64,000 nt of DNA from Mechercharimyces sp. CAU 1602 (GTDB lineage Bacteria; Bacillota; Bacilli; Thermoactinomycetales; JANTPT01). A model generated the notes under the pieces. That model made no database searches. It was not told the origin of the DNA and was given only the letters and a program-made list of their open reading frames with translations. Made by a program: the position numbers and the translations under genes. Position 1 is the stretch's first letter. The number at the start of each line of letters is the position of its first letter. Shown in pieces: positions 54,498 through 63,165 of the stretch. The stretch lies in the NCBI RefSeq assembly GCF_024753565.1, contig NZ_JANTPT010000001.1, positions 682,001-746,000 of the forward strand. Reading direction: 5' to 3'.

Positions 54498-54555
54498 AGC
54501 CAGTCGAAATATAGGGATGCTTTGATCATTAATTAGATTGGTGGAGGTGGAGAAG

Positions 54556-55644
54556 GTGACGCAATTGAAACAAACCCCGCTTTTTGAGGTGTATCGTGAG
54601 GACGGCAAAATTGTCCCTTTTGCAGGATGGGAATTGCCTGTACGCTTTGCTGGAATTAAGGATGAACATGAAGCGGTTAGAATGCGTGCAGGATTGTTTG
54701 ATGTTTCCCATATGGGTGAAGTGGAGGTGCGCGGTCCAGATGCATTTTCATTAGTGCAAAAACTAACGACGAATGACGTTTCTAAACTGGAGCCGGGAAA
54801 AATCCAATATACGTTGATGTGCTATCCAGATGGGGGTACGGTGGATGATCTACTTGTATATCAACAGCAAAAGGATTGTTACCTGCTCGTTATTAATGCC
54901 GCTAATATTGAAAAAGATGTGGAATGGATCGAAAAACATGCGGTAGGTGATGTCGAAATAAATAATATTTCGGACGAAGTGGCTCAATTAGCTCTCCAAG
55001 GCCCCAAAGCGCAATCTGTACTACAATCATTGACTGAAATAGATTTAGATGATATCCGTTTTTTTCGCTTTCAAGAAGATGTAGTGGTAAGTGGAGTAAA
55101 AGCTCTGGTATCACGTACAGGTTATACAGGTGAAGATGGTTTTGAACTCTATCTGTCTGCACAAGATGCTCCTACGCTATGGAAGGCTCTTATGCATGCA
55201 GGAGCTGAACCTTGTGGATTAGGTGCACGAGACACTTTGCGTTTTGAAGCTCGACTGCCGTTGTATGGCAATGAATTATCCCCGCATATCACGCCTTTAG
55301 AAGTTGGTTTGGGATTTGCGGTAAAACTGAAACAAGAAGATGATTTCATTGGGAAAGAAAGTTTACAGCGGATGAAGGATGAAGGACTTCCGCGCAAACT
55401 GGTAGGAATAGAAATGGTGGAACGTGGTATTCCCCGCACAGGTTATGCTGTTTTTAGTGGAGAGCGCGAGATTGGGAAGGTTACTTCCGGGACTCAATCT
55501 CCTACGCTGAAAAAAAATGTTGGTTTAGCTTTATTAGATAGCACTTATGCAGATGAAGGTAATGAAGTTGAGGTTGAAATTCGCGGTAAACGGATTAAAG
55601 CAACTATCGTAGCCACCCCATTTTATAAGCGGCCACAGAAATAG
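54556..55644 (+). CDS. gcvT: Aminomethyltransferase, glycine cleavage T protein
   Basis: Transfers the C1 unit from the lipoyl-bound aminomethyl group of GcvH to tetrahydrofolate. The 362 residues match B. subtilis GcvT in length. Motifs: [56 protein letters not shown], the folate-site [14 protein letters not shown] and the C-terminal [23 protein letters not shown] 54556 has GGAGG eight bases upstream; earlier in-frame TTG/GTG codons overlap that site. First gene of the riboswitch-controlled operon. Confidence 0.97.
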   Translation: MTQLKQTPLFEVYREDGKIVPFAGWELPVRFAGIKDEHEAVRMRAGLFDVSHMGEVEVRGPDAFSLVQKLTTNDVSKLEPGKIQYTLMCYPDGGTVDDLLVYQQQKDCYLLVINAANIEKDVEWIEKHAVGDVEINNISDEVAQLALQGPKAQSVLQSLTEIDLDDIRFFRFQEDVVVSGVKALVSRTGYTGEDGFELYLSAQDAPTLWKALMHAGAEPCGLGARDTLRFEARLPLYGNELSPHITPLEVGLGFAVKLKQEDDFIGKESLQRMKDEGLPRKLVGIEMVERGIPRTGYAVFSGEREIGKVTSGTQSPTLKKNVGLALLDSTYADEGNEVEVEIRGKRIKATIVATPFYKRPQK

Positions 55645-55658
55645 AGGAGGAACTAGGG

Positions 55659-57005
55659 ATGAAGTTTCGTTACCTACCAATGACGGAAGAAGATCGCCAG
55701 GAGATGCTGTCTTTTCTCGGACTGGATTCGATTGAAGAACTATTTGCGGAAATCCCACAAGATATTCGCTTTGAAGGAGAATTAAATCTGCCTCCTGCAT
55801 TGGCGGAGCCGACGTTGGTACGTCACATGCACCGTCTTGCCAAAATGAATACCTCTTTCGATGAAGCAGCCTGTTTTTTGGGAGCAGGTGCTTATGACCA
55901 TTATATTCCCAGCGTTGTGGGGCACATGACCTCACGATCGGAGTTTTACACTGCTTATACTCCGTATCAAGCGGAGGTAAGTCAAGGAGAATTGCAGGCG
56001 ATTTTTGAGTTTCAGACCATGATCTCGGAACTGACAGGGATGGAAGTGGCCAATTCCTCTATGTATGACGGGGCAACGGCGCTGGCTGAAGCTGCGGGAG
56101 TGGCATACGCCACGACTCGTAAACGAAAAATACTGGTGTCAGCGGGAGTTCATCCTGAAGCACGTGCTATCATTTCGACACAAGCCAAAGGATTGGGTTT
56201 AGAAGTTGTAACGATTCCATGTCAAGATGGAGTAACCGATCTTAAAGTATTAGACGATAAAAGTGATAACGAAACTGCGGCTGTTCTTATTCAATCCCCC
56301 AACTTCTTCGGTAATATAGAAGATCTAAAAGCGATTGAGCCCTTGGCACATCGCAATAAAGGATTGTTTGTGGTTAGTACCAATCCAATGTCTCTTGGAG
56401 TACTCACCCCCCCAGGGAAATTTGGAGCAGATATTGTGGTAGGAGAAGCGCAACCTCTAGGGATTGCCGTTCAGTTTGGAGGGCCGCATTGCGGATTTTT
56501 TACCACTACGAAAAAATTGATGCGCCGTATCCCAGGTCGGATCGTTGGGCAGACGGTAGATGAGAACGGTAAACGAGGATTTGTCCTTACGCTCCAAGCA
56601 CGAGAACAACATATTCGACGTGAGAAGGCGACTTCTAATATTTGTTCTAACCAAGCATTAAATGCTTTGGGGGCAGCGGTCTATTTATCTGCGCTAGGGA
56701 AAGCCGGCTTTAAAGAAGTATCGGAACTTAACTTACAAAAAGCTCATTATGCGAAACAACGCTTGACACAGATTCCTGGAGTAAGTGCTTGCTTCACTCA
56801 ACCCTTCTTTAATGAATTTGCCTTGAAGTTGCCCTTGCCAGTGGCACAAGTAAATAAAGCACTGCTTGCGCAGGGAATGATAGGTGGTTACGATCTGGGA
56901 CGAGTCGATGAAGAGTACACAGATTGCATGCTGATTGCCGTCACTGAATTGCGTACTCAAGAGGAAATCGAGGCATTTGCTCGTGTATTGGAGGGATTAG
57001 TATGA
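55659..57005 (+). CDS. gcvPA: Glycine dehydrogenase (decarboxylating) subunit 1
   Basis: One half of the heterodimeric P protein of the glycine cleavage system found in Firmicutes. The 448-residue start [20 protein letters not shown] is characteristic, followed by [33 protein letters not shown] and [15 protein letters not shown]. It lacks the PLP lysine, which is in subunit 2. GAGGAGG precedes the ATG 14 bases after gcvT; the last four bases overlap gcvPB. Confidence 0.97.
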   Translation: MKFRYLPMTEEDRQEMLSFLGLDSIEELFAEIPQDIRFEGELNLPPALAEPTLVRHMHRLAKMNTSFDEAACFLGAGAYDHYIPSVVGHMTSRSEFYTAYTPYQAEVSQGELQAIFEFQTMISELTGMEVANSSMYDGATALAEAAGVAYATTRKRKILVSAGVHPEARAIISTQAKGLGLEVVTIPCQDGVTDLKVLDDKSDNETAAVLIQSPNFFGNIEDLKAIEPLAHRNKGLFVVSTNPMSLGVLTPPGKFGADIVVGEAQPLGIAVQFGGPHCGFFTTTKKLMRRIPGRIVGQTVDENGKRGFVLTLQAREQHIRREKATSNICSNQALNALGAAVYLSALGKAGFKEVSELNLQKAHYAKQRLTQIPGVSACFTQPFFNEFALKLPLPVAQVNKALLAQGMIGGYDLGRVDEEYTDCMLIAVTELRTQEEIEAFARVLEGLV

Positions 57006-58465
57006 ACCAGGAAAAAGCCTTGATCTTCGAATTGAGTAAACCGGGACGGACAGCTTATAGTTTGCCTGCCTTAGACGTACCACCAGTCTCAAGCGAAGAG
57101 GTGTTGCCAACAGAAATGGTGCGTCAAGCACCTGCGGACTTGCCAGAAGTATCGGAGTTGGATCTTGTTCGCCATTATACAGAGCTATCTCGTCTTAATC
57201 ACGGTATCGACAACGGGTTTTACCCCTTGGGTTCATGTACGATGAAATATAACCCCAAAATTAATGAAGATGTGGCTCGTCTTCCGGGTTTGACTCGTAT
57301 TCATCCGTATCAGGCGGAGGAGACGGTACAAGGGGCATTGGAACTGATGTATGAATTGCAAAGTTCCCTTGCTGAAATTACAGGCATGGATAAGGTGACA
57401 TTGCAATCAGCGGCAGGCGCACAGGGAGAATGGGTTGGTTTAATGCTGATTCGTGCGTATTTGCAAGATCGAGGGGAAAGCGGACGCAATAAAGTGATTG
57501 TGCCTGATTCTGCCCATGGGACCAATCCGGCAAGTGCTGCTGTAGCTGGTTTCGAGACGATTACAGTTCCATCTAATGAAAAGGGGCACGTTGATGTTGC
57601 CGCACTACGAGAAGCAGTGGGGGAAGATACAGCTGCTTTGATGCTGACCAATCCTAATACGCTCGGTTTGTTTGAAGAAGAGATTGGTGAAATTGCAGAT
57701 ATTGTACATGAGGCAGGTGGCCTTCTTTATTACGATGGCGCAAATGCTAATGCGATTCTGGGGATTACACGCCCAGGGGATATGGGCTTTGATGTGGTTC
57801 ATCTAAATCTACACAAAACGTTTACAACCCCACATGGCGGGGGTGGACCTGGTTCTGGTCCCGTAGGTGTGACCGCGAAACTGGCCCCTTATCTACCTAC
57901 TCCAACAGTAGAAAAAGGGGAAGAGGGGTATTTTCTCAATTACGATATCCCCAAATCCATGGGTCGGATTAAAGGGTTTTACGGTAATTTTGGGATCAAC
58001 GTCCGCGCCTATGCTTATATTCGTACGATGGGGGCAAAAGGGTTGCGAAAGGTATCAGAAAATGCTGTGCTAAATGCCAATTATATGATGCGCAAGCTGG
58101 AACCGTACTATGATCTACCCTTTACGCAGCATTGCAAGCACGAGTTTGTCCTTTCAGGTGCACGTCAAAAGAAACAAGGCGCACGCACGCTGGATATGGC
58201 AAAGCGTTTACTCGATTTTGGCGTTCATCCACCCACTATTTACTTCCCTTTGATTGTGGATGAGTGTTTGATGATCGAACCGACAGAGACAGAGAGCAAA
58301 GAAACTTTAGATACTTTTATTGAAACGATGATCCGTATTGCCAAAGAAGCAGAAGAAAACCCTGAAGTGATTCAAGAGGCTCCTCACCATACTCCGGTAC
58401 GGCGCTTGGATGAAGTATTGGCGGCGCGCAAACCTGTTTTGCGATGGGAGAGAGAAAAGAAGTAA
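57002..58465 (+). CDS. gcvPB: Glycine dehydrogenase (decarboxylating) subunit 2
   Basis: PLP-bearing half of the P protein. The 487 residues contain [33 protein letters not shown], and the cofactor site [19 protein letters not shown] with Lys272. ATG overlaps the gcvPA stop (ATGA), ensuring equal synthesis of both subunits. It decarboxylates glycine and passes the aminomethyl group to lipoylated GcvH, encoded elsewhere. A terminator follows. Confidence 0.97.
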   Translation: MNQEKALIFELSKPGRTAYSLPALDVPPVSSEEVLPTEMVRQAPADLPEVSELDLVRHYTELSRLNHGIDNGFYPLGSCTMKYNPKINEDVARLPGLTRIHPYQAEETVQGALELMYELQSSLAEITGMDKVTLQSAAGAQGEWVGLMLIRAYLQDRGESGRNKVIVPDSAHGTNPASAAVAGFETITVPSNEKGHVDVAALREAVGEDTAALMLTNPNTLGLFEEEIGEIADIVHEAGGLLYYDGANANAILGITRPGDMGFDVVHLNLHKTFTTPHGGGGPGSGPVGVTAKLAPYLPTPTVEKGEEGYFLNYDIPKSMGRIKGFYGNFGINVRAYAYIRTMGAKGLRKVSENAVLNANYMMRKLEPYYDLPFTQHCKHEFVLSGARQKKQGARTLDMAKRLLDFGVHPPTIYFPLIVDECLMIEPTETESKETLDTFIETMIRIAKEAEENPEVIQEAPHHTPVRRLDEVLAARKPVLRWEREKK

Positions 58466-58503
58466 TCTGATTGACGGGATAGCAGAAGCTGGAGAATAGA
58501 GCG

Positions 58504-58542
58504 AGGGTGAGGAGAAGAAATTTTCTCTTCACCCTTTGTTTG
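58504..58542 (+). terminator. Terminator of the gcv operon
   Basis: AGGGTGAGGAGAA pairs with TTCTCTTCACCCT (one wobble), followed by TTTGTTTG. Confidence 0.7.
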
Positions 58543-58757
58543 TAACGGGAAAGAGGGCGCCAACAGTGCGCTGCGAAGAGATGGCAAAAGGATTCCCTAA
58601 ATATAGAAAGAATGATTCAATTGTAAACGAAAGCTGGACGAACTGAGGATGAATCTAGTAGAATAAGAGTGCAATATTTTTTGAATCTTTAGCGATAAAT
58701 ATAATATCTATGTTTTGTAAAGTAAGTAAATGGGAGATTGAGAAGGAGGTATGAGGT

Positions 58758-60191
58758 GTGAAAAAAGGTTTTCTAATGGCTTTATGTGTTGCATTATTGG
58801 GAGTAATCTTTCCATTAGGCTCGGGTGCCAACTCTGTTCAGGCGATGACGGAGGAGACAAGTAGTGACTATACCAAGGATGAAAAACTAGAACTAATTAA
58901 AAAATACGCGCCGCAAGTATGGTTTGATAAAGATGAGAAGTATTTCCCTTCTTCGGTGGAGTGGTCGTTTGACTACCTGGAAAGGTATCAGCGAGCGGGG
59001 AGTAATAAATACTCTTTGCGCTCCAAACAACCTTTAAATGACCCAAATGGAACGCTAGATTTTTTTCGCGGAGATTTGGATTCCGCTCGTATTTACGTAG
59101 GCTGGCGTGAAGCAGGTCCATCTACCATCGATCTAAAGTATATGATCTGGTATCCGTATAATCGAGGGAAAGTACCCTCCAACCTGGAGACGCTGATGAA
59201 TTTTCTTCCCTCCTGGCTTGTGCCGCGGGGAGCGGGCTTTGGTCATCATGTAGGTGATTGGGAAGGAATTGAAATTCGTTTGGTCGATGGAGATGCTAAA
59301 CAAGTCAAATTAAATTATCATTCTTTTAATACCAAGCAGAACTGGAGCGACTTTGAGAAGGTAGATGATACCCACATTGTCACGTACTCCGCTCAAGGCT
59401 CCCATGGAATGTGGAAAGAACCTGGCAACCATGAGTACATCAATCTCTTCATCGATAAACTAGAAGATAAAACGAGTAAAGGAACAGCATGGGACACATG
59501 GGAAGCTGTTGAGGCTTATGATTTTGATCGAAAGGAAAGTCTTTCAGGCAGAGATTGGCCAGCATGGTTAAGTGCAGATACCACTTCGACTGTTGCTGGT
59601 ATGGATTCAGCAGATCCAGCGAGTGGTGGAATCGATAGGTGGGGAAATGAAGAGGGTGGTTGTAGCCTACAGTTTGTTTGTGTCCTTAATAACGGTCCAG
59701 GAGGACCTGATGAGAATACTAACTGGACAAGTACGTTTGGCGAGCCAGCTACATCTATCTTTAATGTGGCTTTTCGCTCACATCATGGGAAGTACCTTGT
59801 AGCAGAAGGGGATGGGGACAAAAACGTGAATGCCAATCGCTCGCAAGTGGGGAATTGGGAGCGATTTAATTTAAAGGTTACTAACTCTGTCCAAGATGAT
59901 GGTAGTGGTTGTGTGAAGGATGGAGACCTGGTTAATATTGAGACGGGTAGTGGGTATTATTTACGAGCGACAGATAACGGGAGTCTCGATGCGAAAGCAA
60001 ATAAACCTCAATCATGGGAAGAGTTTCAGCTGACCAACCACTCAAATGCTAACGGATGCTTAAAAAGTGGCGATCAAATATCTTTAAAAAGTCGTCATGG
60101 TAAGTATGTTGTTGCGGAAAACAACGGAGATGCGAATGCCAATCGTTCTAAGATCGGTTCCTGGGAGAAATTTATCATCGAGTTTCACTAA
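58758..60191 (+). CDS. Secreted Vps62-like protein with C-terminal beta-trefoil repeats
   Basis: A 477-residue precursor. Signal peptide: KKGFLMALCVALLGVIFPLG, cleaved near SVQA-M. Residues about 45-290 resemble the Vps62/DUF946 family: YAPQVWFDKDEKYFPSSVEW, a GFGHHVGDWEGIEIRLVDG stretch with two conserved His and Asp/Glu, YSAQGSHGMW and a Tyr/Trp-rich tail. Residues 335-477 contain two fascin-like trefoil units, FRSHHGKYLVAEGDGDKNVN (with QVGNWERFNL) and LKSRHGKYVVAENNGDANAN (with IGSWEKFIIEF). Such trefoils bind carbohydrate or protein, so a secreted binding or toxin-like role is possible. GTG start with AAGGAGGT seven bases upstream. Single-gene unit. Confidence 0.75.
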   Translation: MKKGFLMALCVALLGVIFPLGSGANSVQAMTEETSSDYTKDEKLELIKKYAPQVWFDKDEKYFPSSVEWSFDYLERYQRAGSNKYSLRSKQPLNDPNGTLDFFRGDLDSARIYVGWREAGPSTIDLKYMIWYPYNRGKVPSNLETLMNFLPSWLVPRGAGFGHHVGDWEGIEIRLVDGDAKQVKLNYHSFNTKQNWSDFEKVDDTHIVTYSAQGSHGMWKEPGNHEYINLFIDKLEDKTSKGTAWDTWEAVEAYDFDRKESLSGRDWPAWLSADTTSTVAGMDSADPASGGIDRWGNEEGGCSLQFVCVLNNGPGGPDENTNWTSTFGEPATSIFNVAFRSHHGKYLVAEGDGDKNVNANRSQVGNWERFNLKVTNSVQDDGSGCVKDGDLVNIETGSGYYLRATDNGSLDAKANKPQSWEEFQLTNHSNANGCLKSGDQISLKSRHGKYVVAENNGDANANRSKIGSWEKFIIEFH

Positions 60192-60234
60192 TAATGGTTC
60201 TTACGATAATTTAAGAAGCACGGTTGAAATCGAT

Positions 60235-60279
60235 AGAGGGTGAATGTGAAGTCAGCGCGGCGACACATTTACCCTTTTG
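60235..60279 (+). terminator. Terminator after the Vps62-like gene
   Basis: AGAGGGTGAATGTG pairs with CACATTTACCCTTTT (one wobble) around 15 bases. Confidence 0.7.
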
Positions 60280-60405
60280 TATGTTTATCATTCGCTTCTT
60301 TTAGAAAGCTACCCCCTTCCCTTATGAAGAGGAATTAGGAAGCGCGAACGTGAATGAAGAATAGTAACATCAAAGGGCAGAGTAGAAAGAAGAGCTCGAC
60401 TTAAA

Positions 60406-61347
60406 ATGAGTCAAGAAAATCTATTATCTGTTACGCCCCGTCAAAAATGGACAGCTATTATTGGACTCGCCACAGTAATGGCTATTTTCGGATCTATTGG
60501 TTTTGTAGCAGCGGAAACAGGGCTGCATTCACGGGAGCTTGTCTTTATACGGTGTGTGTTTGGTGCGTTTTTTTTAGGAATAGCTTGGGTAATGACGGGT
60601 GAGTTTAAAAAAGAGCGGTGGAATAAAAGCGAAACTATACGCGTGTGTATAGGTGGCATTATATTGGTTCTAAATTGGCTCTTTTTATTTATGAGTTTTG
60701 AAGTTATGCCAGTAACGATAACAGTAGCTATCTACTATCTAGCCCCAGTTTTTGTCTTGTTGTTGGGCAGCCTGATCTTCCGAGAGCGATTATCCTTGAT
60801 TTCTGTGGGATCGATTTTGCTTTGTTTTGTTGGTACTCTGCTTATAATGGGGATTGATGGAGGGTGGTCTATTAACCGATTTATGGCATCTGGATTTGCT
60901 TGGGCTCTCTTAGCGGCTCTCTTTTACTCTATGCTTACCTTGATTGGGAAAGGAGTAACTCTCCTAAGTCCGTATGCAGTTTCTTTTTGTCATATGTTTT
61001 TGGGGGTATTTTTCTTAATCCCTGTGATAAAGCTCGATTCTTTTACTCAATTGTCTTTCCATAATTGGCTAGCGATTGTGGTGATCGGATCGGTTCATAC
61101 CGGTTTTGTTTATTATTTATTCTTCGGAAGTATCCGTTTTCTCCCAGCTCGTATTACATCCGCCTTATTATTTTTAGATCCAGCAGTAGCGATCTTGCTC
61201 GACATGATGATTACGAACTTTCGCCCAACTGCGGTACAATTAGTGGGTATATTACTTACACTTATAGGAATAGCCTTTGTGTTATTTATGTCAACGCCTG
61301 TTTCTAAGAAAGAGAAAGATAGAGATGCTATGGTTGATCTGGAATAG
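60406..61347 (+). CDS. EamA/DMT-family transporter
   Basis: Ten-helix drug/metabolite transporter of 313 residues made of two EamA repeats. First repeat: AIFGSIGFVAAETGLHSREL and FIRCVFGAFFLGIAW, with ITVAIYYLAPVFVLLLGSLI and FRERLSL. Second repeat: SGFAWALLAALFYSMLTLIG, LDPAVAILLDMMI and LVGILLTLIGIAFVL. The substrate is not predictable; relatives export amino acids or other small metabolites. Its ribosome binding site is weak. It converges on the minus-strand acyl-CoA cluster. Confidence 0.88.
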   Translation: MSQENLLSVTPRQKWTAIIGLATVMAIFGSIGFVAAETGLHSRELVFIRCVFGAFFLGIAWVMTGEFKKERWNKSETIRVCIGGIILVLNWLFLFMSFEVMPVTITVAIYYLAPVFVLLLGSLIFRERLSLISVGSILLCFVGTLLIMGIDGGWSINRFMASGFAWALLAALFYSMLTLIGKGVTLLSPYAVSFCHMFLGVFFLIPVIKLDSFTQLSFHNWLAIVVIGSVHTGFVYYLFFGSIRFLPARITSALLFLDPAVAILLDMMITNFRPTAVQLVGILLTLIGIAFVLFMSTPVSKKEKDRDAMVDLE

Positions 61348-61360
61348 AAGAGGGGTACAA

Positions 61361-61406
61361 AAAATGACTCGCCCTCCAGAAAAGGTGTGCGAGTCATTTG
61401 CTTTTC
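61361..61406. terminator. Bidirectional terminator between the transporter and acyl-CoA cluster
   Basis: AAATGACTCGC pairs with GCGAGTCATTT around 16 bases, flanked by A-rich and T-rich tracts. Confidence 0.65.
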
Positions 61407-61457
61407 TCATGCTGTTTTACCCAAATTTGACTCCATTTGAAGGAGGGGATGAACTTG

Positions 61458-61874
61458 TTATACTGCAGCTTTGGAATATAAGTGGTAATCGATTGAACCG
61501 GCTAGCACGTCTTCCTCTGCTTGGTTTACGACGATAACTTTGAAGCGCAGTCGTTCTTCCCCACGCTCAGTTAGGGTGGCGCGCAGGGTTAAAACATCTC
61601 CTAAACCAACCATACCTTTGAAGCGAATGGAATAGTTTTGGATAAACCCATCGGTGTAATACGGTGTAAACAGCTTACTTAATTGCCCCATGGACCACAT
61701 TCCATGAGCGATTATCCCGGGTAGCCCTAATTTTTGCGCTTCCTCATCGATGGTATGGATCGGGTTATAGTCTCCGGAAGCGCCAGCGTATTTGATTAGA
61801 TCCAGCCGAGAGACGGGGGATAATTGGATTTCCTCTAGTGATTCTCCCGTAGCTAGATGATGTAAGTGGTTCAT
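61458..61874 (-). CDS. MaoC-like (R)-hydratase/dehydratase subunit (HadB-like)
   Basis: A 138-residue hot-dog protein with the hydratase motif: catalytic Asp and His in GASGDYNPIHTIDEEAQKLG and then LPGIIAHGMWSMGQL. It should hydrate or dehydrate 3-hydroxyacyl thioesters together with the upstream subunit. The ATG overlaps the stop of that gene by four bases. The two separate half-size subunits recall the mycobacterial HadA/HadB dehydratase pair. FabG and acyl-CoA dehydrogenase in the same unit complete an acyl-chain oxidation or reduction set. Confidence 0.88.
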   Translation of the reverse strand: MNHLHHLATGESLEEIQLSPVSRLDLIKYAGASGDYNPIHTIDEEAQKLGLPGIIAHGMWSMGQLSKLFTPYYTDGFIQNYSIRFKGMVGLGDVLTLRATLTERGEERLRFKVIVVNQAEEDVLAGSIDYHLYSKAAV

Positions 61875-62317
61875 ACACCCATCTCCTTCCGCACTAGGCT
61901 GCTAAGAATAATAACCTGAGTAGAGGAAAAGATGAGTCGATTCTCGGCCGACTCACCGTAGCGCTTGATATGAAGAATTCCCATTCGTCCTAGCTTTCCA
62001 TCTTTTTCAGTGTAATCATGGACTTCCTGGTAGCAGAAAATCTCTTCACCGATGAGAAGAGGGCGCTCATAGTGAAATTGTTGTTCCCCATGAATCAACC
62101 CTTTTTTGGGAAGATAGAGGGAAGAAATAGTACCATAGTCAAAGACGACTGGAAAAGTAGGGGGAGCAATATTCCTCCCGTAGCGGGAGGAAGCCCCTGT
62201 CTTCTCATCCGTATAGAGGGGGTGAGGATCATCAATCGCCTCACAAAACTTTTTTACGGCTCCTCTTTCTACAACGTTTTTCACTTTTTCAGAGCAGTTA
62301 CCAATCCAATCAAACAA
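61871..62317 (-). CDS. FAS1-type dehydratase N-domain protein (HadA-like)
   Basis: A 148-residue partner hot-dog subunit (MaoC dehydratase N-terminal domain family), recognised by VKKFCEAIDDPHPLYTDEKT, IAPPTFPVVFDYG and LIHGEQQFHYERPLLIGEEI. It lacks the catalytic Asp-His pair of the next gene and probably binds the acyl chain. The start is TTG at 62317 after AGGGAGAT. Translationally coupled to the MaoC gene; inferred heterodimer. Confidence 0.82.
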   Translation of the reverse strand: MFDWIGNCSEKVKNVVERGAVKKFCEAIDDPHPLYTDEKTGASSRYGRNIAPPTFPVVFDYGTISSLYLPKKGLIHGEQQFHYERPLLIGEEIFCYQEVHDYTEKDGKLGRMGILHIKRYGESAENRLIFSSTQVIILSSLVRKEMGV

Positions 62318-62370
62318 TGAGATCTCCCTCTTTCATCTTGGATTTCACCACATTTGACTCCTGAAGAAGC

Positions 62371-63135
62371 TTAATCTTTAGGTCCTCCTGCTACATAGAG
62401 CACTTGCCCGTTCACAAAAGAAGAGTGTTCATCAGCGAAGAAGAGTGCGGCATGTGCTATATCTGCTGGTTTTCCGCTTCGTCCAACAGGAATGGTTGTG
62501 ATGCTGGCTGCGATCAGATCGGAAAAGGAGATCCCTAAACGGGCAGCGGTTGCTTTGGTCATGTCCGTTTCGATAAATCCAGGGGCAATTGCGTTGACGG
62601 TAATACCGAAGCGTCCCAACTCAATGGCCAATGTCTTGGTCAACCCTTGTAATCCTGCCTTAGCTGTTGAGTAATTGGCCTGTCCTCGATTGCCGAGGGC
62701 GGAAGTAGAGGAGAGATTAATAATTCGTCCGTATTTTTGTTCTACCATATATGTTTGGACTGCACGGCAGGTAAGAAAGGAGCCTTTAAGGTGTACGTTC
62801 ATTACACTCTCCCAGTCCTGATCACTCATTTTAAATAATAGGTTATCTCGTGTGATCCCTGCGTTGTTGACCAGGATGTCGAGTGAGCCAAATGTAGTCA
62901 CGATCTCTTTAGTCACTTGTGCAACTTGATCTCCGTCAGTAATATCAGCTACTTGAGCATAAACTTCGCACCCTTGCTCTCGTAATTGATGTGCACAAGT
63001 ACTAAGAGATTCTTCATCTATGTCAACGAGAGCAACTTTTGCTCCCGCGGCGGCAAATTGCTCTGCAATAGCTTTTCCGATCCCCCGGCTTCCTCCTGTG
63101 ACAAAAGCAACGCGTCCGTCAAATCTTGCAGTCAT
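62371..63135 (-). CDS. 3-oxoacyl-(acyl-carrier-protein) reductase, FabG-like SDR
   Basis: A 254-residue short-chain dehydrogenase with GGSRGIGKAIAEQFAAAG (NADP site), NNAGITRDNLLF, catalytic Ser in LSSTSALGNRGQANYSTAKAG with Tyr and Lys, and ETDMTKATAARLGI. It interconverts 3-oxoacyl and 3-hydroxyacyl thioesters. GAGGGAGGATGA precedes the ATG. It lies between the acyl-CoA dehydrogenase and the dehydratase genes, so it may serve a dedicated degradation or modification pathway rather than general fatty acid synthesis. Confidence 0.93.
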   Translation of the reverse strand: MTARFDGRVAFVTGGSRGIGKAIAEQFAAAGAKVALVDIDEESLSTCAHQLREQGCEVYAQVADITDGDQVAQVTKEIVTTFGSLDILVNNAGITRDNLLFKMSDQDWESVMNVHLKGSFLTCRAVQTYMVEQKYGRIINLSSTSALGNRGQANYSTAKAGLQGLTKTLAIELGRFGITVNAIAPGFIETDMTKATAARLGISFSDLIAASITTIPVGRSGKPADIAHAALFFADEHSSFVNGQVLYVAGGPKD

Positions 63136-63165
63136 TATTCATCCTCCCTCGTGTAGTGTACGTGA

